DNA of 64,000 bases, taken from JAWVFM01 sp963739355. Lineage in GTDB: Bacteria > Actinomycetota > Thermoleophilia > Solirubrobacterales > 70-9. The DNA is taken from assembly GCA_963739355.1 (NCBI GenBank), contig CAVUAD010000005.1, positions 124,001 through 188,000 on the forward strand. The letters run 5' to 3'. A program made the translations under genes and the position numbers. Positions 51,386 through 61,220 of this stretch are shown here, piece by piece; position 1 is the first letter of the stretch; every line of letters starts with the position of its first letter. The notes beneath the pieces were generated by a model. It saw nothing but the letters and a program-made list of their open reading frames with translations. It ran no database searches and was not told the DNA's origin.

Positions 51386-51391
51386 AGCCTA
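51386..51391 (-). promoter_or_regulatory. -10 box (TAGGCT) of probable leaderless promoter
   Basis: TAGGCT ends 7 nt before the ATG at 51378. Confidence 0.45.
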
Positions 51392-51422
51392 GGCCCGTGC
51401 GTGCCCCGGCGTCGCAGTTGGG

Positions 51423-51830
51423 CTACGCCTCCGTGTGCCGCGGCGCGTAGCGGTGGTGGAGCATCAGGGCGTTGCCGTCGGGGTCGGCGAAGAACGCCAT
51501 GTGGCAGACGCCGGTGTCGAGGGTGTCCATCGTGAACTCGACCCCCTTCTCCTCGAGCTCTCCCCGGGCGGCCGCCACGTCGTCGACGTGCAGGGCGATC
51601 GGGTTGGCGCTGACGACGTGCTGGAGGCCCATCTTCTCGGCGTCGAGCACGTTGATCGTCAGGTTGTCGGTCTCGAACTCGGCGAAGTGGCGCTCCGGCA
51701 TGTAGACCGAGCGCGACAGGCCGAGCGTCTCGCCGTAGAAGGCGACGGCCGTCTCGAGGTCGTGGGTGGGCAGGCCGATGAAGTCGACGGGGCCGATGAG
51801 GCCGGCGCCGGAAGCGTTCGGTTCGTTCAT
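51423..51830 (-). CDS. VOC-family protein
   Basis: 135 residues with two glyoxalase-like beta-alpha-beta modules: VDFIGLPTHDLETAVAFYGETLGL at the N-terminus and HMAFFADPDGNALMLHHRY at the C-terminus. Metal positions of glyoxalase I are only partly kept, so function may be a dioxygenase, binding or resistance protein. Its start is 38 bp from the secA start with the promoters facing away from each other. TATCCT at 51839-51844 lies 8 nt before the ATG. Confidence 0.85.
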   Translation of the reverse strand: MNEPNASGAGLIGPVDFIGLPTHDLETAVAFYGETLGLSRSVYMPERHFAEFETDNLTINVLDAEKMGLQHVVSANPIALHVDDVAAARGELEEKGVEFTMDTLDTGVCHMAFFADPDGNALMLHHRYAPRHTEA

Positions 51831-51838
51831 GGTCTTTG

Positions 51839-51844
51839 AGGATA
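51839..51844 (-). promoter_or_regulatory. -10 box (TATCCT) of the VOC gene
   Basis: TATCCT ends 8 nt before the ATG at 51830. Together with the secA box at 51857 it forms a very compact divergent promoter. Confidence 0.4.
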
Positions 51845-51856
51845 CGCACGGCCCGG

Positions 51857-51862
51857 TACCCT
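51857..51862 (+). promoter_or_regulatory. -10 box (TACCCT) of secA, probable leaderless promoter
   Basis: TACCCT ends 6 nt before the ATG at 51869; TTGAGG at 51836-51841 is a possible -35 with a 15-nt spacer. Confidence 0.45.
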
Positions 51863-51868
51863 CATGGC

Positions 51869-54704
<2,836 letters not shown>

Positions 54705-54715
<11 letters not shown>

Positions 54716-55097
54716 CGGTCCCGCCCTCGCCGTCCGCTTCGTCAACGCCTTCAACGCCCGGGACCTCGAGGCCCTGGCGGTGGTCCTCCACCCGGACGTC
54801 GTCATCCACGCCTCGCGGGGCCCGCGGCGGGGCGTCAACGCCGCGCTCGGCTGGGCCACACGGGTGGACACCGGCGAGCTCGAACAGCGCATCGCGCTCG
54901 ACCACATCGAGGTCGGCGACGGTCGCGAGGTCGCCCTCATCCGCCGGCAGTGGTGGTGGCAGGACTCGGACGAGATGGCGCGCGAGGAGGAGATGGCCTG
55001 GCTCTTCGAGCTCCGCGACGGGCTGGTCGTGAGCTGGCGCCCGTTCGAGGATCGCGGCGAGGCGCTGGCGCAAATGCGAGGCGAGTCGCGGCCCTGA
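54705..55097 (+). CDS. NTF2-like protein
   Basis: 130 residues from the ATG at 54705, inside the last codons of secA. Pattern of the SnoaL/NTF2 fold: ALAVRFVNAFNARDLEALAVVLHPDVVIHASRGPRRG at the N-terminus, and WLFELRDGLVVSWRPFEDRGEALAQM near the end. Members are mostly of unknown function. Overlap with secA implies coupling of translation, although a functional link to export is not known. Confidence 0.78.
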
Positions 55098-55128
55098 GGG
55101 ACGGCCCCGGCGGCCCCCGCGCTGGACC

Positions 55129-56931
55129 TCAGCCTGTGGCTCGACGCGTGAGCAATCTCGCGTGGGCCTCGAAGCTCTCGCGCCAGAGCAGCCGCAGGAG
55201 GACTCGCTCGTGGTGCTCGTTGCCCCTGCCCTCTGTCGCGTCCCGCCAGACAAGCCGAACCGCGTCCGGATCGAAAACCTCCTGCCAGGAGTCCTCCGAA
55301 CGGATCGTCTGCTCGAGCTGAGCGGCGTCGTCGGGACGCTCCCAGATGCGGGCGTAGTTGACCCGTCCGCTTGGCCCGCGGCCGGCGTAGAAGGGAACGT
55401 CGGCCCACTCGGGCACGAGCCGCGGGATGAGCGCGCCGTGGAGCTTGTCGGCGAGGCGATCCGGCGGGCGCAGATCGAAGGCGGCGCGGATGAACCCGTT
55501 GGTCGAGATGGGTGAGTACCGGTCGTTGCGAACGGAGGTCCCGGACCGACCGGGCAGGCGGTGCGCGAAGTAGTAGTACTCGAGCAGGTTCGGCCCCCGC
55601 ACCCCGAGCTCGCGGCCCTCGGCGAGCGTGTGCTCCGCCTCGGCGCGGTAGGCGAGGTACGCCTCGCGGGTTGCGCAGCCGTCCTTGCGGACGATCTGCA
55701 TGAGGCGCCTCAGCATCCGGGCCCTGCCCTTGCCGCGAAGCTCGTCGAGCCGCTTCGCGTTGCGGTAGTAGAAGGCGTGGGCGAGCTCGCCTCCGAAGCC
55801 GGAGATCACGGGAGCCGTGTAGGCGCCATGGCGAGGCTCGACCGCTCCCCGGCCGCCCGACTGCGGGTTGACCATCCCGTCGTGGTAGTGGTGCAGGAGG
55901 CGCAGGCGCTCGAAGAGGTCCTGCTGGAGGGAGTCAGGCTCCGGCTTCAGGACGGTGACCGCCTCGCCCGCCGCCTCGCGCAGCCGCGCGTGCAGGGCCC
56001 GGGCGATTTCGAGCTCTCCCGGGTCCTTGTCCACGCACTGAAACCGCAGGTCGATGCCGGCGGCGACCGCGGCCCCGGCCGACGCCCGCGTGTCCCGCCC
56101 TCCGGACAGATCGACGTCGACCGGCGCCGACCACATTGCGCCGATCTCGCTCGCACAGGCCCGGCAGGCGAGCGCCGCCTCCTCGACGGTCTCCTCGAAC
56201 TCGACCTCGCGCGGCGCGACGAGCCGGTCGCGGGCCTCGAGCTCGGTGCGAACGAGGCCGGCATCGGAGCCGGATGGACGAGCGACGACGACGGTGCCTC
56301 CCCTCACCTTGCGCACGCCGCGGATCGAGGTCGCCTCCCCGGTGAACCAGCCCGCCGCGGCCAGCATGCGCCAGCCCTCCGGGTCGAGCTCGGCTTCGGT
56401 GCCCGCGAACAGCGGCAGGGCGCCGACCCGGTTCGACCACGCCCAGCCCCAGGGCGTCTGCATCTCGAAGACCCGCGCGACGCCAGGCAGATCGAGGGTC
56501 AGCCGAAGCTCGTCCAAAGCCGCCGAGACGGTCCCGAGCGCAAAGGGGGCGTGGAGCTCCGCGAGGCCGCCGGCGTCGGCGCGAAACCGGCTGACCAGCG
56601 CGCGGGAGACGGCGCCGAGATCCTCCGACGTTTCGAGCGTACCCCAGCCCGTCGGCGCGTACGTCCAGGCGCCCCAGCCGCCGCCGTCCTCCACCCAGAG
56701 CGGCCAGCGAAGCTCGGGCCTGCGGACCTCGCAGAGGGCGATGCCCACGCGCTCGCCCAAGCTCTTGTGAAGCACGAAGGGCTCGGCGAAGACCTCCTGG
56801 TAGTGGGCGGCCACCCGCGCGAGGCCGCGTTCGACCTCCTCGACGGTGAGCGGCCGCGCGCTCGCGTAGGCGAGCCACGTGGGCTCGATCAGGTTCGCCG
56901 GGCGCGCGCGCTCAACCCTCGTAGCCGGCAT
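55129..56931 (-). CDS. asparagine-synthetase-like protein lacking the glutaminase Cys
   Basis: 600 residues. The synthetase-type ATP-binding domain begins near residue 250 with VDVDLSGGRDTRASAGA (P-loop SGGxD-like; family SGGLDS) and continues FQCVDKDPGELEIARAL and ISGFGGELAHAFYY. The N-terminal part (about 1-240) keeps WGWAWSNRVGALPLFAG and GEATSIRGVRKVRGGTVV typical of the AsnB glutaminase half. It does not begin with Met-Cys, so glutamine-dependent ammonia release is unlikely. Possible roles are amide ligation with ammonia or a peptide-modifying reaction such as in lasso or beta-lactam systems, but no partner genes are near. Confidence 0.78.
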   Translation of the reverse strand: MPATRVERARPANLIEPTWLAYASARPLTVEEVERGLARVAAHYQEVFAEPFVLHKSLGERVGIALCEVRRPELRWPLWVEDGGGWGAWTYAPTGWGTLETSEDLGAVSRALVSRFRADAGGLAELHAPFALGTVSAALDELRLTLDLPGVARVFEMQTPWGWAWSNRVGALPLFAGTEAELDPEGWRMLAAAGWFTGEATSIRGVRKVRGGTVVVARPSGSDAGLVRTELEARDRLVAPREVEFEETVEEAALACRACASEIGAMWSAPVDVDLSGGRDTRASAGAAVAAGIDLRFQCVDKDPGELEIARALHARLREAAGEAVTVLKPEPDSLQQDLFERLRLLHHYHDGMVNPQSGGRGAVEPRHGAYTAPVISGFGGELAHAFYYRNAKRLDELRGKGRARMLRRLMQIVRKDGCATREAYLAYRAEAEHTLAEGRELGVRGPNLLEYYYFAHRLPGRSGTSVRNDRYSPISTNGFIRAAFDLRPPDRLADKLHGALIPRLVPEWADVPFYAGRGPSGRVNYARIWERPDDAAQLEQTIRSEDSWQEVFDPDAVRLVWRDATEGRGNEHHERVLLRLLWRESFEAHARLLTRRATG

Positions 56932-56939
56932 CGCGCCGG

Positions 56940-56945
56940 AATCTA
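56940..56945 (-). promoter_or_regulatory. -10 box (TAGATT) upstream of AsnB-like gene
   Basis: TAGATT ends 8 nt before the ATG at 56931. Confidence 0.4.
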
Positions 56946-56972
56946 AGCGTTCGAGCCCGGGGGAAGCATTGA

Positions 56973-57773
56973 CTAGCGGGGCTCCACCTTGCTCAGCGGC
57001 GCCCGCAGCACGACGAGCCCGCTGTAGGTGTCGTCCGAGGGCGAGGACTCGCGGGTGATGTCGAGGTAGCGGTAGCCGGACGCGTTTGCCGGAAGCGTCG
57101 CGGCGATCGTGCCGCTGCCCGAGGTCAGGGCGCCCACGGCCCTCGACCTGATCACCGAGTCGAACAGCCAGAGGCGGTAGGCCCCGTGGCCGGGGTTCGG
57201 CAGGCCGGTGACCTTCACGTCGAGCCTGTTGGCGCCCGTCAGCTCCGCCGTGGCGCCGGCGCCCTTCTCCCCGCCGGCCAGCGGCGCCATCGCGACGGGC
57301 TGCTGGGTCTGGACGTCTCCGGATGGAGTGGTGGTTGGCGGGCTGGAGGCAACCGACGTGCTCGATCCGCTGCCGGAGCTACCGTGCGCGATGAGGATGA
57401 CCGCGACGACGGCAACCACCAGGGCCAGCACGCCCCCCAGGATCTTGGCCCGGCGGCCGGAGCTCGCCTTCGCCGGCTCCGAGGCGGTGCTCAGCCAGGC
57501 GCTGGCCGGCGCGTCGCGGAGCTCGGCCTCGACGCTCGAGTGGCCCGCCGTGATGTCCAGCTCCGCCTCCTCGGCGAGCTCGGCGATGACGCTCTTCCGC
57601 CAGCTCGCGATCGCCGGCTCGTCGGTGCCGGAGAGCTCGGCCAGCTTCGAATCCGAGAAATCCTGGCGCAGCGAGAGGTCAAGGAGCGCGCGTTCGGCCG
57701 GGTCGAGCCCGGTGAGCGCTGTCTCCAGCTTTGATGGGGTTCGACTGCGACCGAGTCCGATACGATCACCCAG
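56973..57773 (-). CDS. transmembrane regulator: sigma-region-4-like HTH, one helix, RskA-like outer domain; apparent CTG start
   Basis: The frame is open from 57782 to the stop at 56973 but has no ATG, GTG or TTG until 57431, which lies in the membrane helix. TAACCT (57780-57785) is followed by 6 nt and then CTG at 57773, the same geometry as the leaderless starts in this window, so a CTG start is proposed, giving 266 residues. Residues 14-65 (LETALTGLDPAERALLDLSL onward) resemble a sigma region 4 helix-turn-helix; 111-129 is a membrane helix; 130-266 resembles the extracellular part of RskA anti-sigma factors (AYRLWLFD, YRYLDITRE, GLVVLRAPL). It probably senses an envelope signal. Divergent from the DUF4397-sortase pair. 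A reading-frame error near 57740 is the alternative. Confidence 0.6.
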   Translation of the reverse strand: MGDRIGLGRSRTPSKLETALTGLDPAERALLDLSLRQDFSDSKLAELSGTDEPAIASWRKSVIAELAEEAELDITAGHSSVEAELRDAPASAWLSTASEPAKASSGRRAKILGGVLALVVAVVAVILIAHGSSGSGSSTSVASSPPTTTPSGDVQTQQPVAMAPLAGGEKGAGATAELTGANRLDVKVTGLPNPGHGAYRLWLFDSVIRSRAVGALTSGSGTIAATLPANASGYRYLDITRESSPSDDTYSGLVVLRAPLSKVEPR

Positions 57774-57776
57774 CCG

Positions 57777-58559
57777 ATGAGGTTATCTCTGCGCTCGGGC
57801 GTTCTGCTCGCGGGCATCACCGCCGCACTGGTTGCACCGTCCGCGGCCCTTGGAGACGCACAGGTCCGGTTCATCCACACGGTGCCGATGCTCGGTCCGG
57901 CCAGCCTCAGCGTCGACGGCACTTCCGTGGGCACCGCGGGCTACGCGAAGGCCACTCCCTACGTGACGGTTTCCTCCGGGAAGGCGCGGCTGGTCGTCTC
58001 GATGAACGGCAAGCCGGTGCTCCACGCGCGGCACGCGCTCGCGAGCGGCGGCCGTTACTCGATCGTGGCGGAGGCGGCGAAGCCCGCTGCCCTCCACGTC
58101 TACCGCGACGACGGCGCCAAGGCCGGCGTCGCCCGCGTTCGGATCATTCACGCGGCGCCCGAGCTCGGGCGGCCGGACCTCACGGTCGACGGCAAGGTGG
58201 TCGCGAAGCGCGTTCCGTACACCACGGCGACCCGGTACTGGGGGTTGCCCCCCGGTACGCATACGGTTGCCGTCACCAATCCCAGCTCGGGCAAGCCGGT
58301 GATCGCGCCGGCCAAGGTGCCGCTTGCCGCCGGAACGGCGTCGACCGTGCTCGTCGTCGGCAGCGGCGGCGAGAAGGTGGACCCCGTCCTCGTCACGGAC
58401 GCCGACACGGCGCCCTCGAGCGCGCCGGAAACCGGCCTCGGAGGCCTTGCGCGTTCCTCCGGCCCCGACTGGCCGCTTGCTCTCCTCGCCGCAATCGGCG
58501 CCGGCGTTGCCGGCCTCGGCGTGCGCCGTCTCCTGCACGGCAGCCGCCGGAGCGCCTGA
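57777..58559 (+). CDS. secreted DUF4397 protein with sortase-like C-terminal anchor
   Basis: 260 residues. Signal peptide (SGVLLAGITAALVAPSAALG), two DUF4397 Ig-like units (AQVRFIHTVPMLGPASLSVDG and ARVRIIHAAPELGRPDLTVDG, about 28-110 and 115-200). The C-terminus has APETGLGG (near 218), a hydrophobic helix DWPLALLAAIGAGVAGLGV and RRLLHGSRRSA. This tripartite tail resembles an LPxTG sorting signal with Ala in the first position. The next gene encodes a sortase, so this protein is its probable substrate. TACGAT at 57761-57766 lies 10 nt before the ATG. DUF4397 function is unknown; an adhesive or structural wall role is likely. Confidence 0.83.
   Translation: MRLSLRSGVLLAGITAALVAPSAALGDAQVRFIHTVPMLGPASLSVDGTSVGTAGYAKATPYVTVSSGKARLVVSMNGKPVLHARHALASGGRYSIVAEAAKPAALHVYRDDGAKAGVARVRIIHAAPELGRPDLTVDGKVVAKRVPYTTATRYWGLPPGTHTVAVTNPSSGKPVIAPAKVPLAAGTASTVLVVGSGGEKVDPVLVTDADTAPSSAPETGLGGLARSSGPDWPLALLAAIGAGVAGLGVRRLLHGSRRSA
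57780..57785 (-). promoter_or_regulatory. -10 box (TAACCT) 6 nt before the CTG at 57773
   Basis: Spacing matches the other leaderless promoters of the window. The box overlaps the first codons of the divergent DUF4397 gene. Confidence 0.4.
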
Positions 58560-58574
58560 GCCCCGGCGTCGCCG

Positions 58575-59192
58575 ATGACGCCGCTGCGATACCGCCCGGG
58601 CCGGGGCTGGATGCTGGCGTGGGTGCTCGTGCCGGCGCTGCTCGCCGGCGGCGCGGTGCTGCTGCTCACCGGCGGCCGGGACAGCGTGGCGGCCGGCACC
58701 TCCGCGCGGCTGCCGCACCCCGACGTGAAGGTCTCGCCCGCGTCGCACCACGGAGGCATCGCCCGCCCCGTCGAGGTCTCGGTGCCGTCGGTCGACATCG
58801 ACGCACCGGTCGTGCCGACCGGAGCCAACTCGAGCGGGATCGTGGTCCCGCCCGTGAGCCGGGTCGGGTGGTTCGAGGACGGACCGCGCCCCGGCGATCC
58901 GGGCCGCACGATCCTGATCGCCCACATCGACTCGGTCGACGGGCCGGCGGCCTTTACCGGCCTTCCCGGAGTGGGCAGGGGGGCGATGATCACCGTGAGG
59001 AGCGCCGCGGGCTGGCGCCTTCGCTACCGGGTGTCGCGGACGCTGCAGGTCCCGAAGCCCCAGTTCCCGGCCAAGCGCGTCTACGCGCCGACCAAGCGCT
59101 CGACGCTTGTGCTGGTCACCTGCACCGGGGCGTTCCACCCGGACACCGGCTACGAGGACAACTTCATCGCCCTGGCCAACCAGGTCGAGTAG
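58575..59192 (+). CDS. sortase (class E/F-like)
   Basis: 205 residues: N-terminal membrane helix (WMLAWVLVPALLAGGAVLLL, about 12-32), linker, then a sortase domain from about 65: VEVSVPSVDIDAPVVPTG, catalytic His in ILIAHIDSVDGPAAF (near 118) and catalytic Cys in LVLVTCTGAFHPDTG (near 183). Sortases cut a sorting signal after Thr and join the protein to peptidoglycan on the outer face. Class E or F is likely from the short length and the YEDNFIALA tail; the catalytic Arg could not be assigned with certainty. It follows the likely substrate gene by 15 bp. Confidence 0.86.
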   Translation: MTPLRYRPGRGWMLAWVLVPALLAGGAVLLLTGGRDSVAAGTSARLPHPDVKVSPASHHGGIARPVEVSVPSVDIDAPVVPTGANSSGIVVPPVSRVGWFEDGPRPGDPGRTILIAHIDSVDGPAAFTGLPGVGRGAMITVRSAAGWRLRYRVSRTLQVPKPQFPAKRVYAPTKRSTLVLVTCTGAFHPDTGYEDNFIALANQVE

Positions 59193-59232
59193 CCGCGCGT
59201 CTCTTCGCTGCTGCCGGTCTGGAGACCGTCAC

Positions 59233-59238
59233 TAGAAT
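59233..59238 (+). promoter_or_regulatory. -10 box (TAGAAT) of prfB, probable leaderless promoter
   Basis: TAGAAT ends 6 nt before the ATG at 59245. Confidence 0.45.
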
Positions 59239-59244
59239 GACTGG

Positions 59245-60361
59245 ATGCCAGCCGATGCCGGAGCGGACAGGACACCGAGCGAGCGCGCCGAGGAGGTACG
59301 CGACGGCCTGAAGCTGCTTGCGGACTACCTTTGACCCGGCCAGGCTCGAGTCCGAGGTAGCCGACCTCGAGGAGGAGATGCAGCGCCCCGGGTTCTGGGA
59401 CGACCAGGAGACCGCGGCGCGCACCTCGGCGGCGCACGCTGCGGCCCAGCGCCGCCTCGAGACCTTCCGGTCGCTGGAGTCCGACGCCGCTGACCTCGAC
59501 GAGCTCGTCGAGATGGCCGCCGAGGACGAGGAGATCGCCGCCGAGCTCGGCTCGCAGCTCGACTCCGTGGAGGCGCGGCTGGCCGAGCTCGAGGAGGCTC
59601 GCCTCTTTCGCGGCGAGTACGACTCCGGCGACGCGGTGGTCACGGTGCGCTCCGGCGCCGGCGGCACCGACTCCCAGGACTGGGCGGAGATGCTCCTGCG
59701 CATGTACCTGCGCTGGGCGGAGCGGCGCGGGTTCCGGGTGGAGATGGCCGAGGCGAGCGAGGGGGAGGAGGCCGGCCTCAAGTCGGCGACCTTCGTCGTC
59801 CACGGCGAGAACGCGTACGGCCTGTTCGGCGCGGAGCGCGGCGTCCACAGGCTTGTCCGGATCTCGCCGTTCGACGCCCAGTCTCGCCGGCACACCGCGT
59901 TCGCCCAGGTGGACGTCGCGCCTCTCGTCGAGGCGGGCGTCGAGGTCGAGCTGGCCGACGAGGACATCCGGGTCGACACGTACCGCGCCTCGGGCGCGGG
60001 TGGCCAGCACGTCAACAAGACGGACTCCGCCGTTCGACTCACCCACATCCCGACGGGGATCGTCGTCCAGTGCCAGAACGAGCGCTCACAGACCCAGAAC
60101 AAGGCGACCGCGATGAAGCTCCTGCAGGCCAAGCTCGTGGCGGAGGAGGAGCGCAAGCGGGCTGAGGAGCTCGCGGCCGAGCGCGGCGAGCAGAAGGCGG
60201 TGGAGTGGGGCTCGCAGATCCGCAGCTACACGCTGCACCCTTCGCAGCGGGTCAAGGACCACCGGACCGGCTTCGAGATGGGCGACGCTCAGCGCGTCCT
60301 CGACGGCGACATCGACGGCTTCGTCCGCGAGTACCTGCTGAAGAGCGCTGCGGAGAGCTAG
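59245..60361 (+). CDS. prfB: peptide chain release factor 2, with programmed +1 frameshift
   Basis: The coding sequence is in two frames: 59245-59331 (29 codons, ending CTT) and 59333-60361 after skipping T59332, giving 371 residues. The first frame ends at CTT TGA C, the classical RF2 autoregulatory site: when RF2 is scarce, ribosomes pause at UGA and shift +1 to read on. The shifted product joins EEVRDGLKLLADYL to DPARLESEVADLEEE, as expected for RF2. It keeps SPF (207-209) for UGA/UAA recognition and GGQ (252-254) for hydrolysis. The stimulating Shine-Dalgarno-like AGGGGG seen in E. coli is not visible upstream of CTT. Leaderless-type start; nadC follows 4 bp later. Confidence 0.96.
59329..59335 (+). 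other. prfB programmed +1 frameshift site (CTTTGAC)
   Basis: CTT (59329-59331) pairs with peptidyl-tRNA-Leu, TGA (59332-59334) is the in-frame stop and GAC (59333-59335) the first shifted codon. Upstream frame is 29 codons and downstream frame 342, both with RF2 similarity. Confidence 0.92.
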
Positions 60362-60365
60362 CCGC

Positions 60366-61220
60366 GTGGACGAAGCGACGCGCGAGCTCGTCACGCGGGC
60401 CCTCGCCGAGGACCTCGGCGAGGGCGACGTGACCTCCGCGGCCACGGTGCCCGAGGACGCGCCGGCGCGCGCGCGAATCGTCCAGAAGGCACCAGGTGTG
60501 GCGTTCGGCCTGGAGGTCGCGGGCGAGGTCCTCCGCCAGGCGGGCGGGACGGGGTTCGAAGTCCTCGTGGGCGAGGGGGAGTGGAACGACCGGGTCCCCC
60601 TCGACCTCGCGACGGCGGAGGGCCCCGCGCAAGCGATTCTCGCCGGGGAGCGGGTGGCGCTGAACCTCCTGGGCAGGCTGAGCGGCGTCGCGACGCTGAC
60701 GGCGCGGTTCGTGGGGGCCGTGGCCGGCACCGGCGTGCGCATACTCGACACTCGCAAGACCACGCCGGGTCTGCGGGCGCTGGAGAAGGCCGCGGTTGCC
60801 GCGGGCGGCGGCGTCAACCACCGGATGGGGCTCTACGACGCGATCCTCATCAAGGAGAACCACGTGGCGATGGCCGGCGGCCTGGCCCAGGCCGTCGCGG
60901 CGGCCCGGGCGGGTGGGAACGGCCTGCCTGTCGAGGTGGAGTGCCGTGGCCTCGGCGAGGTGGAGGCCGGCATCGAGGCAGGCGCGGACCGGATTCTCCT
61001 GGACAACATGAGCGCCGCCGACCTCACCGCTGCCGTCGCGCTACGCGACTCCGGATCGGCCCGCCCCGAGCTGGAGGCCTCCGGCGGGGTGACCCTGGAG
61101 AACGTCGCCGGGGTCGCCGCGACGGGCGTGGACTTCATCTCCGTTGGCGCGCTCACCCACTCCGCGCCGGCGCTCGACGTGAGCATGCTGATCGAGCCCG
61201 TCCAGCTCTACGAGCAGTAA
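60366..61220 (+). CDS. nadC: quinolinate (nicotinate-nucleotide) pyrophosphorylase
   Basis: 284 residues, GTG start. Family motifs: LAEDLGEGDVTSAAT at the N-terminus, ERVALNLLGRLSGVATLT (near 98), ILDTRKTTPGLRALEKAAVAAGGGVNHRMGLYDAILIKENH (from about 122, keeping the substrate-binding Arg/Lys/His), VEVECRGLGEVE, ILLDNMSAADL and EASGGVTLENV (near 238). It turns quinolinate and PRPP into nicotinate mononucleotide for de novo NAD synthesis. nadA and nadB are not in the window. Starts 4 bp after prfB; ends 13 bp into the convergent sulfatase gene. Confidence 0.96.
   Translation: MDEATRELVTRALAEDLGEGDVTSAATVPEDAPARARIVQKAPGVAFGLEVAGEVLRQAGGTGFEVLVGEGEWNDRVPLDLATAEGPAQAILAGERVALNLLGRLSGVATLTARFVGAVAGTGVRILDTRKTTPGLRALEKAAVAAGGGVNHRMGLYDAILIKENHVAMAGGLAQAVAAARAGGNGLPVEVECRGLGEVEAGIEAGADRILLDNMSAADLTAAVALRDSGSARPELEASGGVTLENVAGVAATGVDFISVGALTHSAPALDVSMLIEPVQLYEQ

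Noticed and set aside
55129..56931. Lasso-peptide or other RiPP cluster around the AsnB-like gene
   Set aside because: No precursor-like ORF, RRE protein or transglutaminase-like protease nearby.
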